DNA of 64,000 nt from NCBI RefSeq assembly GCF_003259375.1, contig NZ_QLLN01000003.1, forward strand, positions 62,001 to 126,000, read 5' to 3'. This document shows positions 26,544-36,311 of the stretch, in pieces (the first letter of the stretch is position 1; every line of letters starts with the position of its first letter). Under the pieces are notes generated by a model. It was given only the letters and a program-made list of their open reading frames with translations. It searched no databases and was not told where the DNA came from. A program made the translations under genes and the position numbers. The DNA comes from Arenibacter echinorum. Lineage in GTDB: Bacteria; Bacteroidota; Bacteroidia; Flavobacteriales; Flavobacteriaceae.

Positions 26544-26955
26544 TGAGATATAATTTAGATATATAGTAGTGTTAAACCATAGATGTTAAAAACCGGAATG
26601 TCTTTTAATTATACATACTAATTGAATAACTATTTTTCCATACTGGTATAATTGTAAAAATAAGGTTAAATAATTCAGTTGGTAATTATGCAGTTCAATA
26701 TTACCTAATTGTTATTTTTATGGACATTCTTTTGTTATCCCATTAAAAAATAAGGTCCAAATTAAGGAAGTCGTATTGTATTTACTCGGATTGGGTGGTT
26801 GCAATGTCTTACTTTTATGAAAGACGGTAGCCTGTTTTTAGGGTATATATAATACTATGAAGTAAGCTTTTCCTTTTATGTAATATTTTTCGGCAATGCT
26901 TGGCCTATTTTTTGGTATCGCCCTATTAAAGGTATTAATGTGCTACCAGCTCTTC
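26544..26955. other. Intergenic region of 412 bp
   Basis: AT-rich spacer between the sensor kinase stop and the GH63-like start, both on the minus strand. No repeat, hairpin with T-run, or coding frame noticed. Confidence 0.5.
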
Positions 26956-28653
26956 TTACTTTTCAACTAGACTAATAGGAATTTTATTTTGCATGGCATC
27001 TTCAATCTTGTCAAGAAGGTCTTCCGGTTCAAAAGGTTTGAAAATGAAACCGTTCATTCCACTTTCCAAAATTTTACTCTTTACTTCCATAAATACAGAA
27101 GCAGATAGGGCCAGAATGGGAGTAACTGTGTTAAATTTTCTTATTTCCTTGGAAGCAGTATATCCGTCCATAATCGGCATCTGAATATCCATAAGTACGG
27201 CATCATAATCATTTTCCCGGACCTTGTTTACAGCCTCTTGTCCGTCATAAGCTACTTCCACCACAAGGTTGGCCTTTTCCAATATTTGCCTCCCTACCAT
27301 GACATTGATCTGATTGTCTTCAACCAACAGAATTCTTTTTCCCTTTAGATCATGTACTTTTTTCAGGTTGGCTTCCAACAATTCATCGCTTGAAGCCAAA
27401 TTTAAAGACAAATCAAAATTGAAGCTACTTCCTACACCCGGTTCACTTGCAATTTTTACCTGGGAACCCATGGCTTCTACAATACTTTTTACAATGGGTA
27501 AGCCTAGGCCCGTTCCACCATATAATCGATTTGTGCTGGTAGAGGCCTGGGTAAACGCCTGCCATACTTTATCGTGCTGGTCCTCTTCAATTCCGATACC
27601 GGTATCTTTTATTTCTGTATACAAAAGAACAGTATCCTTGGTTTCTTGTAGCTTTTTAATCTTTAGGGTTACACTACCTTCATCGGTGAACTTGATGGCA
27701 TTGGAGACTAGGTTGTTGATAACCTGGTTAAATCGTACTATATCTAACTGTACAATGGGAAGGTCATCATCAATTTCCAATTCTAAGGTAATACCTTTCC
27801 GTAAACAACTGGGTTCATGTATCTTTTTAATTTGTTTTACGGCCAACATGATATTGGTAGGAATTGGATCCAAGGTAATTGTTGTGGATTCCATTTTACT
27901 GAAATCCAAGACATTGTTTAAAAGGTTCAATAAAATTTTCCCCGAGTAATTCAATGCTTCTATATTCTGTTCCTGATCTTTTCTTGGATTGGAATCCCCC
28001 AATATATGCGAGAGGCCGGTGATAGCATTTAGAGGGGTCCGTATTTCATGGCTCATCATACTCAAAAATCTGGATTTGGCATTGGATTCCTCTATGGCTT
28101 CTTCTCGTTGATTGTGGATGCTGGAATAATATTGGGCGTTTATGTAAGAAAAGTAAATTAACTGATAAGTTACCAGTAAAATGGTTGTGCCAATGGAGAT
28201 TGGATATACATATTTTCCGGCCAGTACTGTATCCATATGGGTACTGGTAAACAGATTAAAGTCGGTATAATATAAGAGAAACCACAATAGCATGGACAGT
28301 CCTGAAAAGAGGACTATATAAAGCCTTTCCCGCCTAAAGGAAAAGGTTACAAATGGCAAGGCCAGGGCAAACATTAAAATAAACTCTACACTACCTGCTT
28401 TACCTATAAATGAGGCAGTGAGGGTAACACTTAGGTTAAATGCGATCAGGTAAATGAAGCGGGCAAGTGTAAGCTTGCCTTTCTTTGACAAAAGCGCTGA
28501 AATGACAAAAAATGGTATAGTGGCGCCAATATAATTACTCAACTCACCTATATCCAAGCTTTTGGCAATAAAAAACCAAATTGTTGATATAATGGTTGTT
28601 AATAATGATAAACAGAAAACCAGTTTTACTCGTCTTGAAATGAATTCAGCCAT
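26956..28653 (-). CDS. Hybrid sensor histidine kinase/response regulator
   Basis: 565 residues: about five membrane helices (10-170), HisKA with phospho-His in FLSMMSHEIRTPLNAITGLS (about 195-260), HATPase (about 305-420: N box NNLVSNAIKFTDEG, G boxes DTGIGIEEDQ and YGGTGLGLPIVKSI), then a receiver domain (about 440-555) with DD at ILLVEDNQIN, phospho-Asp in AVLMDIQMPIMDGY and Lys in GFIFKPF. No partner regulator with DNA-binding domain is adjacent, so output is unknown. Monocistronic. Confidence 0.93.
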   Translation of the reverse strand: MAEFISRRVKLVFCLSLLTTIISTIWFFIAKSLDIGELSNYIGATIPFFVISALLSKKGKLTLARFIYLIAFNLSVTLTASFIGKAGSVEFILMFALALPFVTFSFRRERLYIVLFSGLSMLLWFLLYYTDFNLFTSTHMDTVLAGKYVYPISIGTTILLVTYQLIYFSYINAQYYSSIHNQREEAIEESNAKSRFLSMMSHEIRTPLNAITGLSHILGDSNPRKDQEQNIEALNYSGKILLNLLNNVLDFSKMESTTITLDPIPTNIMLAVKQIKKIHEPSCLRKGITLELEIDDDLPIVQLDIVRFNQVINNLVSNAIKFTDEGSVTLKIKKLQETKDTVLLYTEIKDTGIGIEEDQHDKVWQAFTQASTSTNRLYGGTGLGLPIVKSIVEAMGSQVKIASEPGVGSSFNFDLSLNLASSDELLEANLKKVHDLKGKRILLVEDNQINVMVGRQILEKANLVVEVAYDGQEAVNKVRENDYDAVLMDIQMPIMDGYTASKEIRKFNTVTPILALSASVFMEVKSKILESGMNGFIFKPFEPEDLLDKIEDAMQNKIPISLVEK

Positions 28654-28859
28654 TGATTATAATAGGTTAATGCAGAACAATAATAAAATACGCACTCGAA
28701 AACGCCATATTAGCACTATTTATAGGGTTCACTTTTTTAGAACGACAATTTCCTTAAAATATTATAAGTAATTTCCTACAAAATTAAATTTGGCTACAAA
28801 TTGGTACTGGATGATAATCTTTTGGTAACATTCTATATCATCTAAAAGGGAACATACTT

Positions 28860-29195
28860 TTAGATCTCCTCAATGACAGATTTTCCGTTGGATTTATTGC
28901 CACTTGTCCATTGCCAATTTTCATAAAGTCTAATTTTTCCATTGGACAGTATCTCCGGTCTTGAATTACAGACCCCTGTCATTAGTTCTCCTTTACTATT
29001 AATTTGATGATACCGCATATCGATATTCCCGTCCGGGTCTACCAAACCTATCAAATGTCCTTTTACTATTTGTCCTCCTTGGTAGTCGGAAGTTAAAATA
29101 TTGCCTTTTTGCCTGTATTCAAAAATGGTTTCATCGTTAGTTTCCCCGTTCTCAGAGTTTTGGACGGTTCTAAATTTTTTATTGTTATAATTCAT
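28860..29195 (-). CDS. N-acetylglutamate-synthase-like small protein
   Basis: Start set at ATG 29195 (MNYNNKKFRTVQNSENGETN); the 16 residues before it lack support. 112 residues with repeated beta-hairpins, GQIVKGHLIGLVDPDGNIDM and RLYENWQWTSGNKSNGKS. Such proteins are often labelled n-acetylglutamate synthase in flavobacteria, but there is no GNAT acetyltransferase signature, so the enzyme name is doubtful. Located 86 bp downstream of the amidohydrolase gene. Confidence 0.65.
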   Translation of the reverse strand: MNYNNKKFRTVQNSENGETNDETIFEYRQKGNILTSDYQGGQIVKGHLIGLVDPDGNIDMRYHQINSKGELMTGVCNSRPEILSNGKIRLYENWQWTSGNKSNGKSVIEEI

Positions 29196-29281
29196 AGGTC
29201 TTTGCGGTTTGTAAATCCCGGCTATTTTGATATTTGGGCTCAATTACTATTATATTTCCTAACTGAAGGAATTCCGTGGAA

Positions 29282-31009
29282 TCATTCCCCCATGGTATAT
29301 ACTATTTCGCCATCAAAAATGGTCATGGCTATCTCCGTATTTAAAAGCTTTTCTTCTGCTACCTTCATTAGATCTTGGTCATATATAGTGAAATCGGCCA
29401 ATTTGCCAACTGTTATAGAGCCCTTAATGTCCTCTTCAAAGGCGCCATAGGCTGCATCCAAGGTATAGGATCTCAGCGCCTGCTCCCGTGTCATCTTCTC
29501 TCCCGGCTCATAACCTCCGTCAGGGGTTCCCTGTAATGTTTTTCTAGTAACACTGGCATACAAACTGGCAATTGGGTTTAGTGGTTCTACCGGCACATCG
29601 GTACCATTTACTATGGGTATGCCACTTTTCAACAGGCTTTGCCACATATAGGCACCCTCTTTGATTCGCTTTTCCCCCAAACGGTCAATGGCCCATGACC
29701 TATCAGAGGACATGTGTATGGCTTGCATGGCAGGAATTACCTTTAATTGGGCAAAACGGGGAATATCCTCTGGATGCAAATGTTGTGCGTGCTCTATCCG
29801 GAACCTATGGTTGGTCGCTAATTGGGGCAATGCAATAAAGGCCGATTCGTAGCGGTCCAGGACTTCCCTGTTGGCCCGGTCTCCTATTGCATGGGAGCAC
29901 ACTTGAAAACCATTCTGTAATCCATTAAGCGCAGTTTCTTCCACAAAGTTCATTGGGAGGGTTTCGTGACCAAAATGCCCAGGTCTATCGGTGTAGGATT
30001 CCAACAACCAAGCCCCTCGTGAACCCAAGGCACCATCACAGTTTAATTTCACGGAGCGGATGGTCAATAAATTATCGGGATCTATCATTGGCCCTTTTTT
30101 ATACCATTCGTTTAGCAACTCTTTATCTCCGCCGGTAAGCATACCGTAGAGGCGAATTTTCATTTTATCCTTGGCCTTCATTTCTTCGTAGAGCGCAATG
30201 GTCTCCCTGCCTATGCCGGCATCTTGAAACCCGGTAATACCATTTCTATGACAGGCGGCAACCGCCATTTCAAATGCTTGGACATTTTTTATTGGGGTGT
30301 TCTCCGGAATGTGTTTTGTAATAAGGTTTTGGGCAAGCTCATTGAAAATACCCGTGGGACTTCCCATGGCGTCTCGCATTACTTCGCCACCTTCGACCTC
30401 AAATTTGTTGATTCCTTCCTTGGCCAATCCCATAAGTCCCGCAATTTCCATGGCCTTGGCATTGGCAAAACCTGCATGACCACTGGCATGCCCTAAGTAA
30501 ACCGGATTGTCTGGGGAAACGGCACTAAGCAAATCATGTGTTTGAAAGCCATTTACCATTTCTGAAGGCATTTCTTTCCATTTGCTTTGATGCCATCCTC
30601 TACCCGTAATCCATTCTCCAGGTGCTGTCGTTTTTACCCTCTCGGCTACGGCATCTACAATTTCCTGATAACTGCTAGTGTTACTGAGATCCAAATTCAA
30701 TTCATTGTACCCCAATCCCATAAAATGGCCATGGCCTTCTATTAATCCTGGGGTCATGGTTTTACCATTAAGATCCAACAATTGCGTTTGGTCGTTTTTG
30801 TATTGCTCGGCCTCAGAGAGACTGCCGGCGAAAAGGATAGTATTGCCCTTCACGGCTACTGCTTCTACCATGGGCTGCGTATCATCTACAGTATAAATAT
30901 TACCACCATATATAAGCAAGGTGCCGGATTCTTTTACAGTACTCTGACAGGCTGTAAAAAGGAGGAAGGTAATAAGCACTCCGGGGAAAAGAGAATTTCG
31001 TAATCGCAT
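29282..31009 (-). CDS. YtcJ-like amidohydrolase lipoprotein
   Basis: 575 residues from ATG at 31009 (the frame before it is not signal-like). Lipobox FTAC near residue 19. Amidohydrolase_3 domain: metal-binding IEGHGHFMGLGYNELNLDLS, SHAIGDRANREVLDRYE (His), RIEHAQHLHPEDIP (His) and NGTDVPVEPLNPI (Asp). Members hydrolyse N-substituted amides or related compounds and are tied to the outer cell surface or periplasm. Substrate unknown. Confidence 0.88.
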   Translation of the reverse strand: MRLRNSLFPGVLITFLLFTACQSTVKESGTLLIYGGNIYTVDDTQPMVEAVAVKGNTILFAGSLSEAEQYKNDQTQLLDLNGKTMTPGLIEGHGHFMGLGYNELNLDLSNTSSYQEIVDAVAERVKTTAPGEWITGRGWHQSKWKEMPSEMVNGFQTHDLLSAVSPDNPVYLGHASGHAGFANAKAMEIAGLMGLAKEGINKFEVEGGEVMRDAMGSPTGIFNELAQNLITKHIPENTPIKNVQAFEMAVAACHRNGITGFQDAGIGRETIALYEEMKAKDKMKIRLYGMLTGGDKELLNEWYKKGPMIDPDNLLTIRSVKLNCDGALGSRGAWLLESYTDRPGHFGHETLPMNFVEETALNGLQNGFQVCSHAIGDRANREVLDRYESAFIALPQLATNHRFRIEHAQHLHPEDIPRFAQLKVIPAMQAIHMSSDRSWAIDRLGEKRIKEGAYMWQSLLKSGIPIVNGTDVPVEPLNPIASLYASVTRKTLQGTPDGGYEPGEKMTREQALRSYTLDAAYGAFEEDIKGSITVGKLADFTIYDQDLMKVAEEKLLNTEIAMTIFDGEIVYTMGE

Positions 31010-31135
31010 AAATTTTTGTTTTAGGAAAGCTGAATTTACAATTTTAGGGGGCAACTTAATACAACGTTATTAGCAATTCCTTTTTAAAATAACAATAATT
31101 ATAATAAACCTAAGCGAAATAACAGACGGGGGCAA

Positions 31136-31200
31136 TATGGTCAAATGTTGACTTCCCTTGAATAGAACTGCTTATTTGACCATAATGGTCTTCCAGACCA
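31136..31200. repeat. Nested inverted repeats between two hydrolase genes
   Basis: Perfect 11-bp arms TATGGTCAAAT (31136-31146) and ATTTGACCATA (31174-31184), 27 bases apart, are followed at once by TGGTCT-tcc-AGACCA (31186-31200). The region lies downstream of the hydrolase at 31297 and upstream of the amidohydrolase, both minus strand. It could be a leader structure, an operator pair or a small element's end. Confidence 0.5.
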
Positions 31201-31296
31201 AGAAGCAGGTTTAGGTACTCATTTTCAAAAAAATGTAGCGCACATTTATCTTAGCAATAATGTGGCCATTATTTCAGCAATTACTGTTTGGAGTAA

Positions 31297-32574
31297 TTAT
31301 CTGGCTTCAATTGCTTTGAGCCAATTGGTAATTTCTGTTAAATACTCCGGTGTTAATAATTGAAAATAAGGAAATTCATTATTAACGGATGTCATAGAAT
31401 GTGATGTGTTTTTTAAAGTAATGACCTTATAATTATTTGAATTGGATTTACTAATTACTTTTTCGATGGTTTTGTAACTATCCATGGGAATTATTTCATC
31501 CGATAATCCTTGAATCACCAATATGGGCTGTGTTATTTTCTCAAAATACGGTAGTCCACTAAAATTCAACTTATAATCCTTTTGCACACCCTTCTCAGGA
31601 ATCCATATATGCTTAAACCAATCTTCCTTGTAGTTTTCATTTTTTATCGTAAGCAATGATTCGTATGAAATATTGCCTGCGAGATAATCATACCCTGCTT
31701 TTTGAACATTTAGAGCCCGATCAATATTAGCTTTTCCAAACAGATCGTAGTTCAAATTTTTCCAATGGTTCAAATCGCTTTCCATAAGGGTTCCACTTGG
31801 ACAGCTTATGGAAATCCCAAAACCCAAATCGGGCACTTTAGACAAGATAAAAGGTATCTTTATACCTCCCTGACTGCTTCCTTTAATACCAATATCCGAT
31901 AAAGGCAGTGAGGATATTTTGGAGAAGAATTCCAAGGCATTGATATCATCGGTGCAAAGTTCTTCAATGGTTGCGGATTGCCAATCTCCTTCAGATTTGC
32001 CAGTTCCACGTTTATCATAATTAAAAACAGTGTACCCTAAATCTGCAAAGTATTGTGCTTCGGCATTGGTACCACTTCGGTCATTTCCTTGAGAGGAAGT
32101 CACGTAAAACAATCCCTTTTTTATTGGATTTTTAGGCTTCCATAAGGTCCCATGAAGCTTCAGGTTATTTGAAACAAAGATTAATTCCTGTTTTTCAATT
32201 AACTCCGATTCCGTTATATTATCAGGGGTCAGCTCGGTCTCAAAGGTGTTTAATAATTGTTCTGTTTCATTGGAATAAACCTTTAACTGTCCTTTGAAGT
32301 TCCGATTGTACGGCAAGAACTTATATTCATAGGTATAAAAATCACTGATCACATAAAAATTGAGGGAGTCTTTGTCATAAGTTGTGTTTTGACAGGGTAT
32401 TTCAAAAGCATTCATTGCCATACTTGAAAAAAATGCCCTTGTTTTACCTTCTATTTTTGCAAGTTCTATTTGATAATTAAAGCTTGTTTTTCCATAACTA
32501 ATATTACCTTTAAAAGACTGGCCATGTACTGTTGCCGTGAAGCAAATAATTACTAAAAATCCGAAAAATCTCAT
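31297..32574 (-). CDS. Secreted alpha/beta hydrolase
   Basis: 425 residues with signal MRFFGFLVIICFTATVHGQS. N-terminal beta domain (about 20-130), then an alpha/beta-hydrolase fold: oxyanion region YVTSSQGNDRSGTN, nucleophile in GIKGSSQGGIKIPF, acid in GLSDEIIPMDSYK and His in NTSHSMTSVNNE. Related to dienelactone-hydrolase/BAAT-like esterases of Bacteroidetes. Substrate unknown. Confidence 0.82.
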   Translation of the reverse strand: MRFFGFLVIICFTATVHGQSFKGNISYGKTSFNYQIELAKIEGKTRAFFSSMAMNAFEIPCQNTTYDKDSLNFYVISDFYTYEYKFLPYNRNFKGQLKVYSNETEQLLNTFETELTPDNITESELIEKQELIFVSNNLKLHGTLWKPKNPIKKGLFYVTSSQGNDRSGTNAEAQYFADLGYTVFNYDKRGTGKSEGDWQSATIEELCTDDINALEFFSKISSLPLSDIGIKGSSQGGIKIPFILSKVPDLGFGISISCPSGTLMESDLNHWKNLNYDLFGKANIDRALNVQKAGYDYLAGNISYESLLTIKNENYKEDWFKHIWIPEKGVQKDYKLNFSGLPYFEKITQPILVIQGLSDEIIPMDSYKTIEKVISKSNSNNYKVITLKNTSHSMTSVNNEFPYFQLLTPEYLTEITNWLKAIEAR

Positions 32575-32787
32575 ATTTATTTACTTTATAAACTTGTAAA
32601 TGTTAAGTAATAGAATGACGGGGAACTTTGAATTGCAAACCGATAATATCGGTACCGAGGCCATTAATTTCCTTAGCCCAATATATAAATATTAAATTAG
32701 GTAGATGTTGTTTTCAAAAGTCAAAAGACCAGTGACTTTCAATTAGACTTTTCTACAAAATTATTTAATTAAGGATTAGCGGATTTT

Positions 32788-33627
32788 TTAATTGGAATAG
32801 ATATTAAAAAATTCTGCCGTATCCTTAATATCATTGATTCCCAAAATCCAACAAACTTCAGAGAGGTCGGAAAAGTCTATACCACCTTGTGAAATGGCCT
32901 TATTGTTGTAGCGTCCATCCTTTCCGTTATATTCATTTGAAATTTCAATAGCGAGTTCCCAAACTTCAATCAATTTTGGATTTGTGATTTTATCCTTCCA
33001 CTGGGTGTATTCTGCTGACAGAAACCCAGGTGTCCCATTACCAACGACATTGCCGTCCGGTATTTTATGATAATCGGTGTTTTTCTTTACAAATTCAAGA
33101 TCCTCTGGAGAGGTAGATTTTTCATTCCAATCAGAATGTTGCACCACATGTATATTTTCGGAGGTGTTTATTTCTGGTAAATTGGCTTGAATGGACTTAA
33201 TAAGTTCTGCGGTAAAATCCGATTGGCCCGCCTCGGCTATCCATACATCACCTTTATTTAAAAGGGTTGCAGTTATTTTGGACCTAACTTGTTCCACTGC
33301 GGTTTGTGTATTATTATGTGCATCCGTCCAATTGTCTTTAAAAGCCAGTTCCAACAATGGATTGGGAGGAACGTATAAGCCGCTCTGAATACCATAGGTG
33401 CCTGCAACAGCGTGATAATTAATTTTAGAAAAATTAGGATCGGACATAAGGGTAACAAAGGCAGCTATAGTATGCAGGTCATCTACATCGGTTTTACAAT
33501 CATACTGAACTAATAGCAGGTCCTTTTCTATATTGAAACTGCCTGCTTGCAATGCGCCATTATCCAAGTCATTATTTTTGCAGGACAATAATATTATCGC
33601 TATTATAATTAATGTTCTTGATACCAT
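32788..33627 (-). CDS. Nucleoside-hydrolase-like lipoprotein
   Basis: Start ATG at 33627 (outer codon is TTG). 279 residues, lipobox LLSC at about residue 16. VQYDCKTDVDDLHTIAAF resembles the DxDxxDD calcium-binding start of inosine-uridine nucleoside hydrolases, with VAGTYGIQ following, but the second half does not show the family's later motifs clearly. Possibly a DUF1593-like relative. Exported and isolated. Confidence 0.6.
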   Translation of the reverse strand: MVSRTLIIIAIILLSCKNNDLDNGALQAGSFNIEKDLLLVQYDCKTDVDDLHTIAAFVTLMSDPNFSKINYHAVAGTYGIQSGLYVPPNPLLELAFKDNWTDAHNNTQTAVEQVRSKITATLLNKGDVWIAEAGQSDFTAELIKSIQANLPEINTSENIHVVQHSDWNEKSTSPEDLEFVKKNTDYHKIPDGNVVGNGTPGFLSAEYTQWKDKITNPKLIEVWELAIEISNEYNGKDGRYNNKAISQGGIDFSDLSEVCWILGINDIKDTAEFFNIYSN

Positions 33628-33946
33628 TTTCAATCATTTGATTTAGTTCCAATTTACGTTTTTTACTCAAGACAAGAGCCCGTAATTACTGTTTATTAAC
33701 CCTGCTATCTATATACTGGTGTTTATAACTGATTGTTTTTATATAAGTAACACATATCAAATTTGTGCTCAAAGACAGCCAAATTGGATCTAGAACCAAA
33801 CATTTATAGGGCTTAATAATTATTGCTACCAGTTTGCGAATATTTACAAATTCATTTTAGCAGGTCGGTCTACGGTAACCGGAGAAATGCTCGCTAAATA
33901 TTAATAATAGAGGAGTATGGGCAATTGTCATTTGGTCTATTTCAAC
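33628..33946. other. Intergenic region of 319 bp
   Basis: AT-rich spacer upstream of the nucleoside-hydrolase-like gene and downstream of rsgA (minus strand). Only a short CGGTAACCG palindrome near 33873 is visible. No gene seen. Confidence 0.45.
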
Positions 33947-35032
33947 CTAGTATTTATTATTTTTTCTTTCTTTTTGTACCCTTTTGATCATTTTCCCAAA
34001 ATCTTTATCCTTCTTTTTTCTCTCTTTAAGGTCCAGTTCAAAATGCATTCTCTCTTTCTCCATCTTAATGAAATTGGCATACGTATCAAAGTCCAATCCT
34101 CCATGATTAATGGCATCAAGAACGGCACATTTCTTTTCATTGGTATGGGTGCAATCGCTGTATTTACAATCTTTGGCCATGATCTGGATTGCATCAAAGG
34201 TAGTTGCAAGGCCATCGGAATTGTGAGTAATACCTACTTCTCTCATTCCCGGATTGTCAATTAAAATCCCATTTTCAAAAACAATTAATTCCCTATGGCT
34301 GGTAATATGTCTACCGCGATCTATACTTTGGCTTATTTCCCCTGTTTCCATGAAATGGGTTCCTGTCAAAGTATTTATGAGAGTGGACTTTCCAACGCCT
34401 GAAGAACCTAATAAACAATAGGTTTTCCCTTTCGTTAATTTGGATTTTAACTTTTCAATTCCTATTTGGGATTGGTTGCTTATTGCGAATAGGGGAACAT
34501 TTTTAACCCTGTCCTTTACTTGAGCCATTAATTTTTCCAACTGCTGATTCTCTATTAAATCCACTTTGCTCAAAACAATAATCGGTTCAATCTTCGAAGC
34601 ATTGCAAATGGTTAAGTATCGTTCTAATCGGTTTATATTAAAATCCCTATTTACAGATTGTACTATTAGTCCAAAATCAATATTGGTCGCAATAATTTGG
34701 GTTTGTCCCAATTTGCCAACGGCTTTTCTTTCTACAGTTGATTTTCTGGGAAATACTGCGTGAATAAGGGCTTTGTTTTCATCATATTCGGATAAGGAAA
34801 CCCAATCGCCAACAGCTGGTAAATCATTCTTATTGGTAGCCGTAAATCTCAGATTTCCTATAAGTTCAGCATCAAATTCGCCATCTTCAGTTTTTACGGT
34901 ATATCGATCTTTGTGCTGTGAAATAACTCTACCAATACCAAATGAATCAAGATGATGTGCTTTGCGGTATTCTTCCAAAACTTTATTATATCCTAAATTT
35001 TCAAGTATCATTTCCATTCTGTTAAGGCACAT
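33947..35032 (-). CDS. rsgA: Ribosome small-subunit-dependent GTPase RsgA
   Basis: 361 residues: OB fold (about 25-90), circularly permuted GTPase with G4 IIVLSKVDL before G1 GSSGVGKSTLINTLTG and G3 DNPGMREVG, and a zinc finger CKYSDCTHTNEKKC (C-x4-C-x-H-x5-C). It checks 30S subunit maturation. The C-terminal tail is Lys-rich (ERKKKDKDFGKMIKRVQKER). ATG at 35032; Met8 at 35011 (MILENLGYNKVLEEYR) is also plausible and matches the usual family start better. Confidence 0.94.
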   Translation of the reverse strand: MCLNRMEMILENLGYNKVLEEYRKAHHLDSFGIGRVISQHKDRYTVKTEDGEFDAELIGNLRFTATNKNDLPAVGDWVSLSEYDENKALIHAVFPRKSTVERKAVGKLGQTQIIATNIDFGLIVQSVNRDFNINRLERYLTICNASKIEPIIVLSKVDLIENQQLEKLMAQVKDRVKNVPLFAISNQSQIGIEKLKSKLTKGKTYCLLGSSGVGKSTLINTLTGTHFMETGEISQSIDRGRHITSHRELIVFENGILIDNPGMREVGITHNSDGLATTFDAIQIMAKDCKYSDCTHTNEKKCAVLDAINHGGLDFDTYANFIKMEKERMHFELDLKERKKKDKDFGKMIKRVQKERKNNKY

Positions 35033-35363
35033 GGTTTACAGGAGTTAAAAAACGGCTACTACAGTGTATTACTCCTACATCTAAGGTATTCATTGCCATC
35101 CATATACACAAGAGAAGTTAAAAGGTTCATTTATCCGAGAACCAATTTTTAAGGAAATTATTTAGCTTGAATACCTACCCAGAACTGTTGATAAATATGT
35201 TTTTTTTAGAAGAACTCGGTTTAAGAGTGTGGATGCACTTAAAGAATATGTAGCCAAGTTTAGGTTTCCTTCTTTGAGTTAAAGTATAAATTGATTTCTG
35301 CTCTTAGTTCTGGAGATTGGCAACTTTAGACATCACAAATGCACTAATACTTTATTTTATACA
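35033..35363. other. Intergenic region of 331 bp, possible gene remnant
   Basis: Spacer between rsgA and egtD. On the plus strand a stop-free stretch ends at about 35281 (…RFKSVDALKEYVAKF…), too short and unsupported to call a gene. Nothing else seen. Confidence 0.3.
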
Positions 35364-36311
35364 TTATTGTTTCTCAATAATATAATCGGCAAAATAGTTT
35401 TGAGAATCTGTTATCTTACCAACAATATTTAGCCCCGTATTTAAACAGATCTTTTGAATAATAATGTCATCGTATTTTCGTGAAATTTCGGTGTGGATCT
35501 GTTCTTCTTTTTTGAATGCTACTTTCATGTCCAAGCTTTTAATCTCTACCTCTTGATTGACAATACTTTTGATAGCGCTTTTGGCTACTCCTTCTTGTTC
35601 GTCATACATAGGTGTATGTTCAAACAAATCGGTGTTAAAATCTGCATCAAGTTCGCTGTTTATTCTACTCAATAAATTAAGGTTAAACGCGCTGGTTACC
35701 CCCTGACTATCATTGTAGGCAGGGAGCACAATGTCCTTGCTTTTCTTTAAATCCACGCCAAGTATAAGTTTATCACCTTTGGATAAATTTTCACTAAGGT
35801 GGGTTAAAAAAGAATTTGCCTCCACATTTTCCATATTTCCAATATTGGAACCTAGGAACAATATAACTTTGGAAAGGGGAGAGGGTTTTAGATCATGTAG
35901 GATATGAAAATAATCCCCTAGTTTGGGACTGATTTTTTTATTTGGAAGTTGCTGATGGATATTTTTTTCGATTTGATCTAGGGCTTTTGCTGAAATATCA
36001 ATAGGGGTGTACTGGTATTGAAAGTGGTGGGCGTCCAGCGCTTTCAGTAATTCAATAGTCTTATACCCATCACCAGCACCAAGCTCTATCAGGTCGAAGC
36101 TTTTTTGATGTGTTACACCTAGGAGTTTAATAATTTCAGAAGCTTTCTTTTCAAAAATTTCAAACTCTGCATTGGTCAAATAATACTCGGGCAATTTCAT
36201 GATTTTAGAAAACAGTGCAGAACCCTTTTCGTCATAAAAATATTTTGAGGAAAGCCTTTTTGGGCTTGTACTCAGCCCTTCTTTAACATCGATGGCGAAT
36301 TGTTTGTTCAT
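35364..36311 (-). CDS. egtD: L-histidine N-alpha-methyltransferase EgtD
   Basis: About 315 residues from ATG at 36311, which overlaps the EgtB stop as ATGA (translational coupling); a longer in-frame start at 36341 would run into egtB. Features: STSPKRLSSKYFYDEKGSAL and MKLPEYYLTNAEFEIFEKKA at the N-terminus, SAM motif LIELGAGDGYKTIELLKALD, and the FLGSNIGNMEN segment typical of EgtD. It trimethylates histidine to hercynine in ergothioneine synthesis. Last gene of the operon. Confidence 0.92.
   Translation of the reverse strand: MNKQFAIDVKEGLSTSPKRLSSKYFYDEKGSALFSKIMKLPEYYLTNAEFEIFEKKASEIIKLLGVTHQKSFDLIELGAGDGYKTIELLKALDAHHFQYQYTPIDISAKALDQIEKNIHQQLPNKKISPKLGDYFHILHDLKPSPLSKVILFLGSNIGNMENVEANSFLTHLSENLSKGDKLILGVDLKKSKDIVLPAYNDSQGVTSAFNLNLLSRINSELDADFNTDLFEHTPMYDEQEGVAKSAIKSIVNQEVEIKSLDMKVAFKKEEQIHTEISRKYDDIIIQKICLNTGLNIVGKITDSQNYFADYIIEKQ

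Noticed and set aside
28860..29195. Naming this protein N-acetylglutamate synthase
   Set aside because: No acetyltransferase motif is present, so the common database label is not adopted as a function.
35205..35281. Short plus-strand reading resembling a protein tail
   Set aside because: Too short, no recognised family and no start or promoter; mentioned only as a possible remnant.
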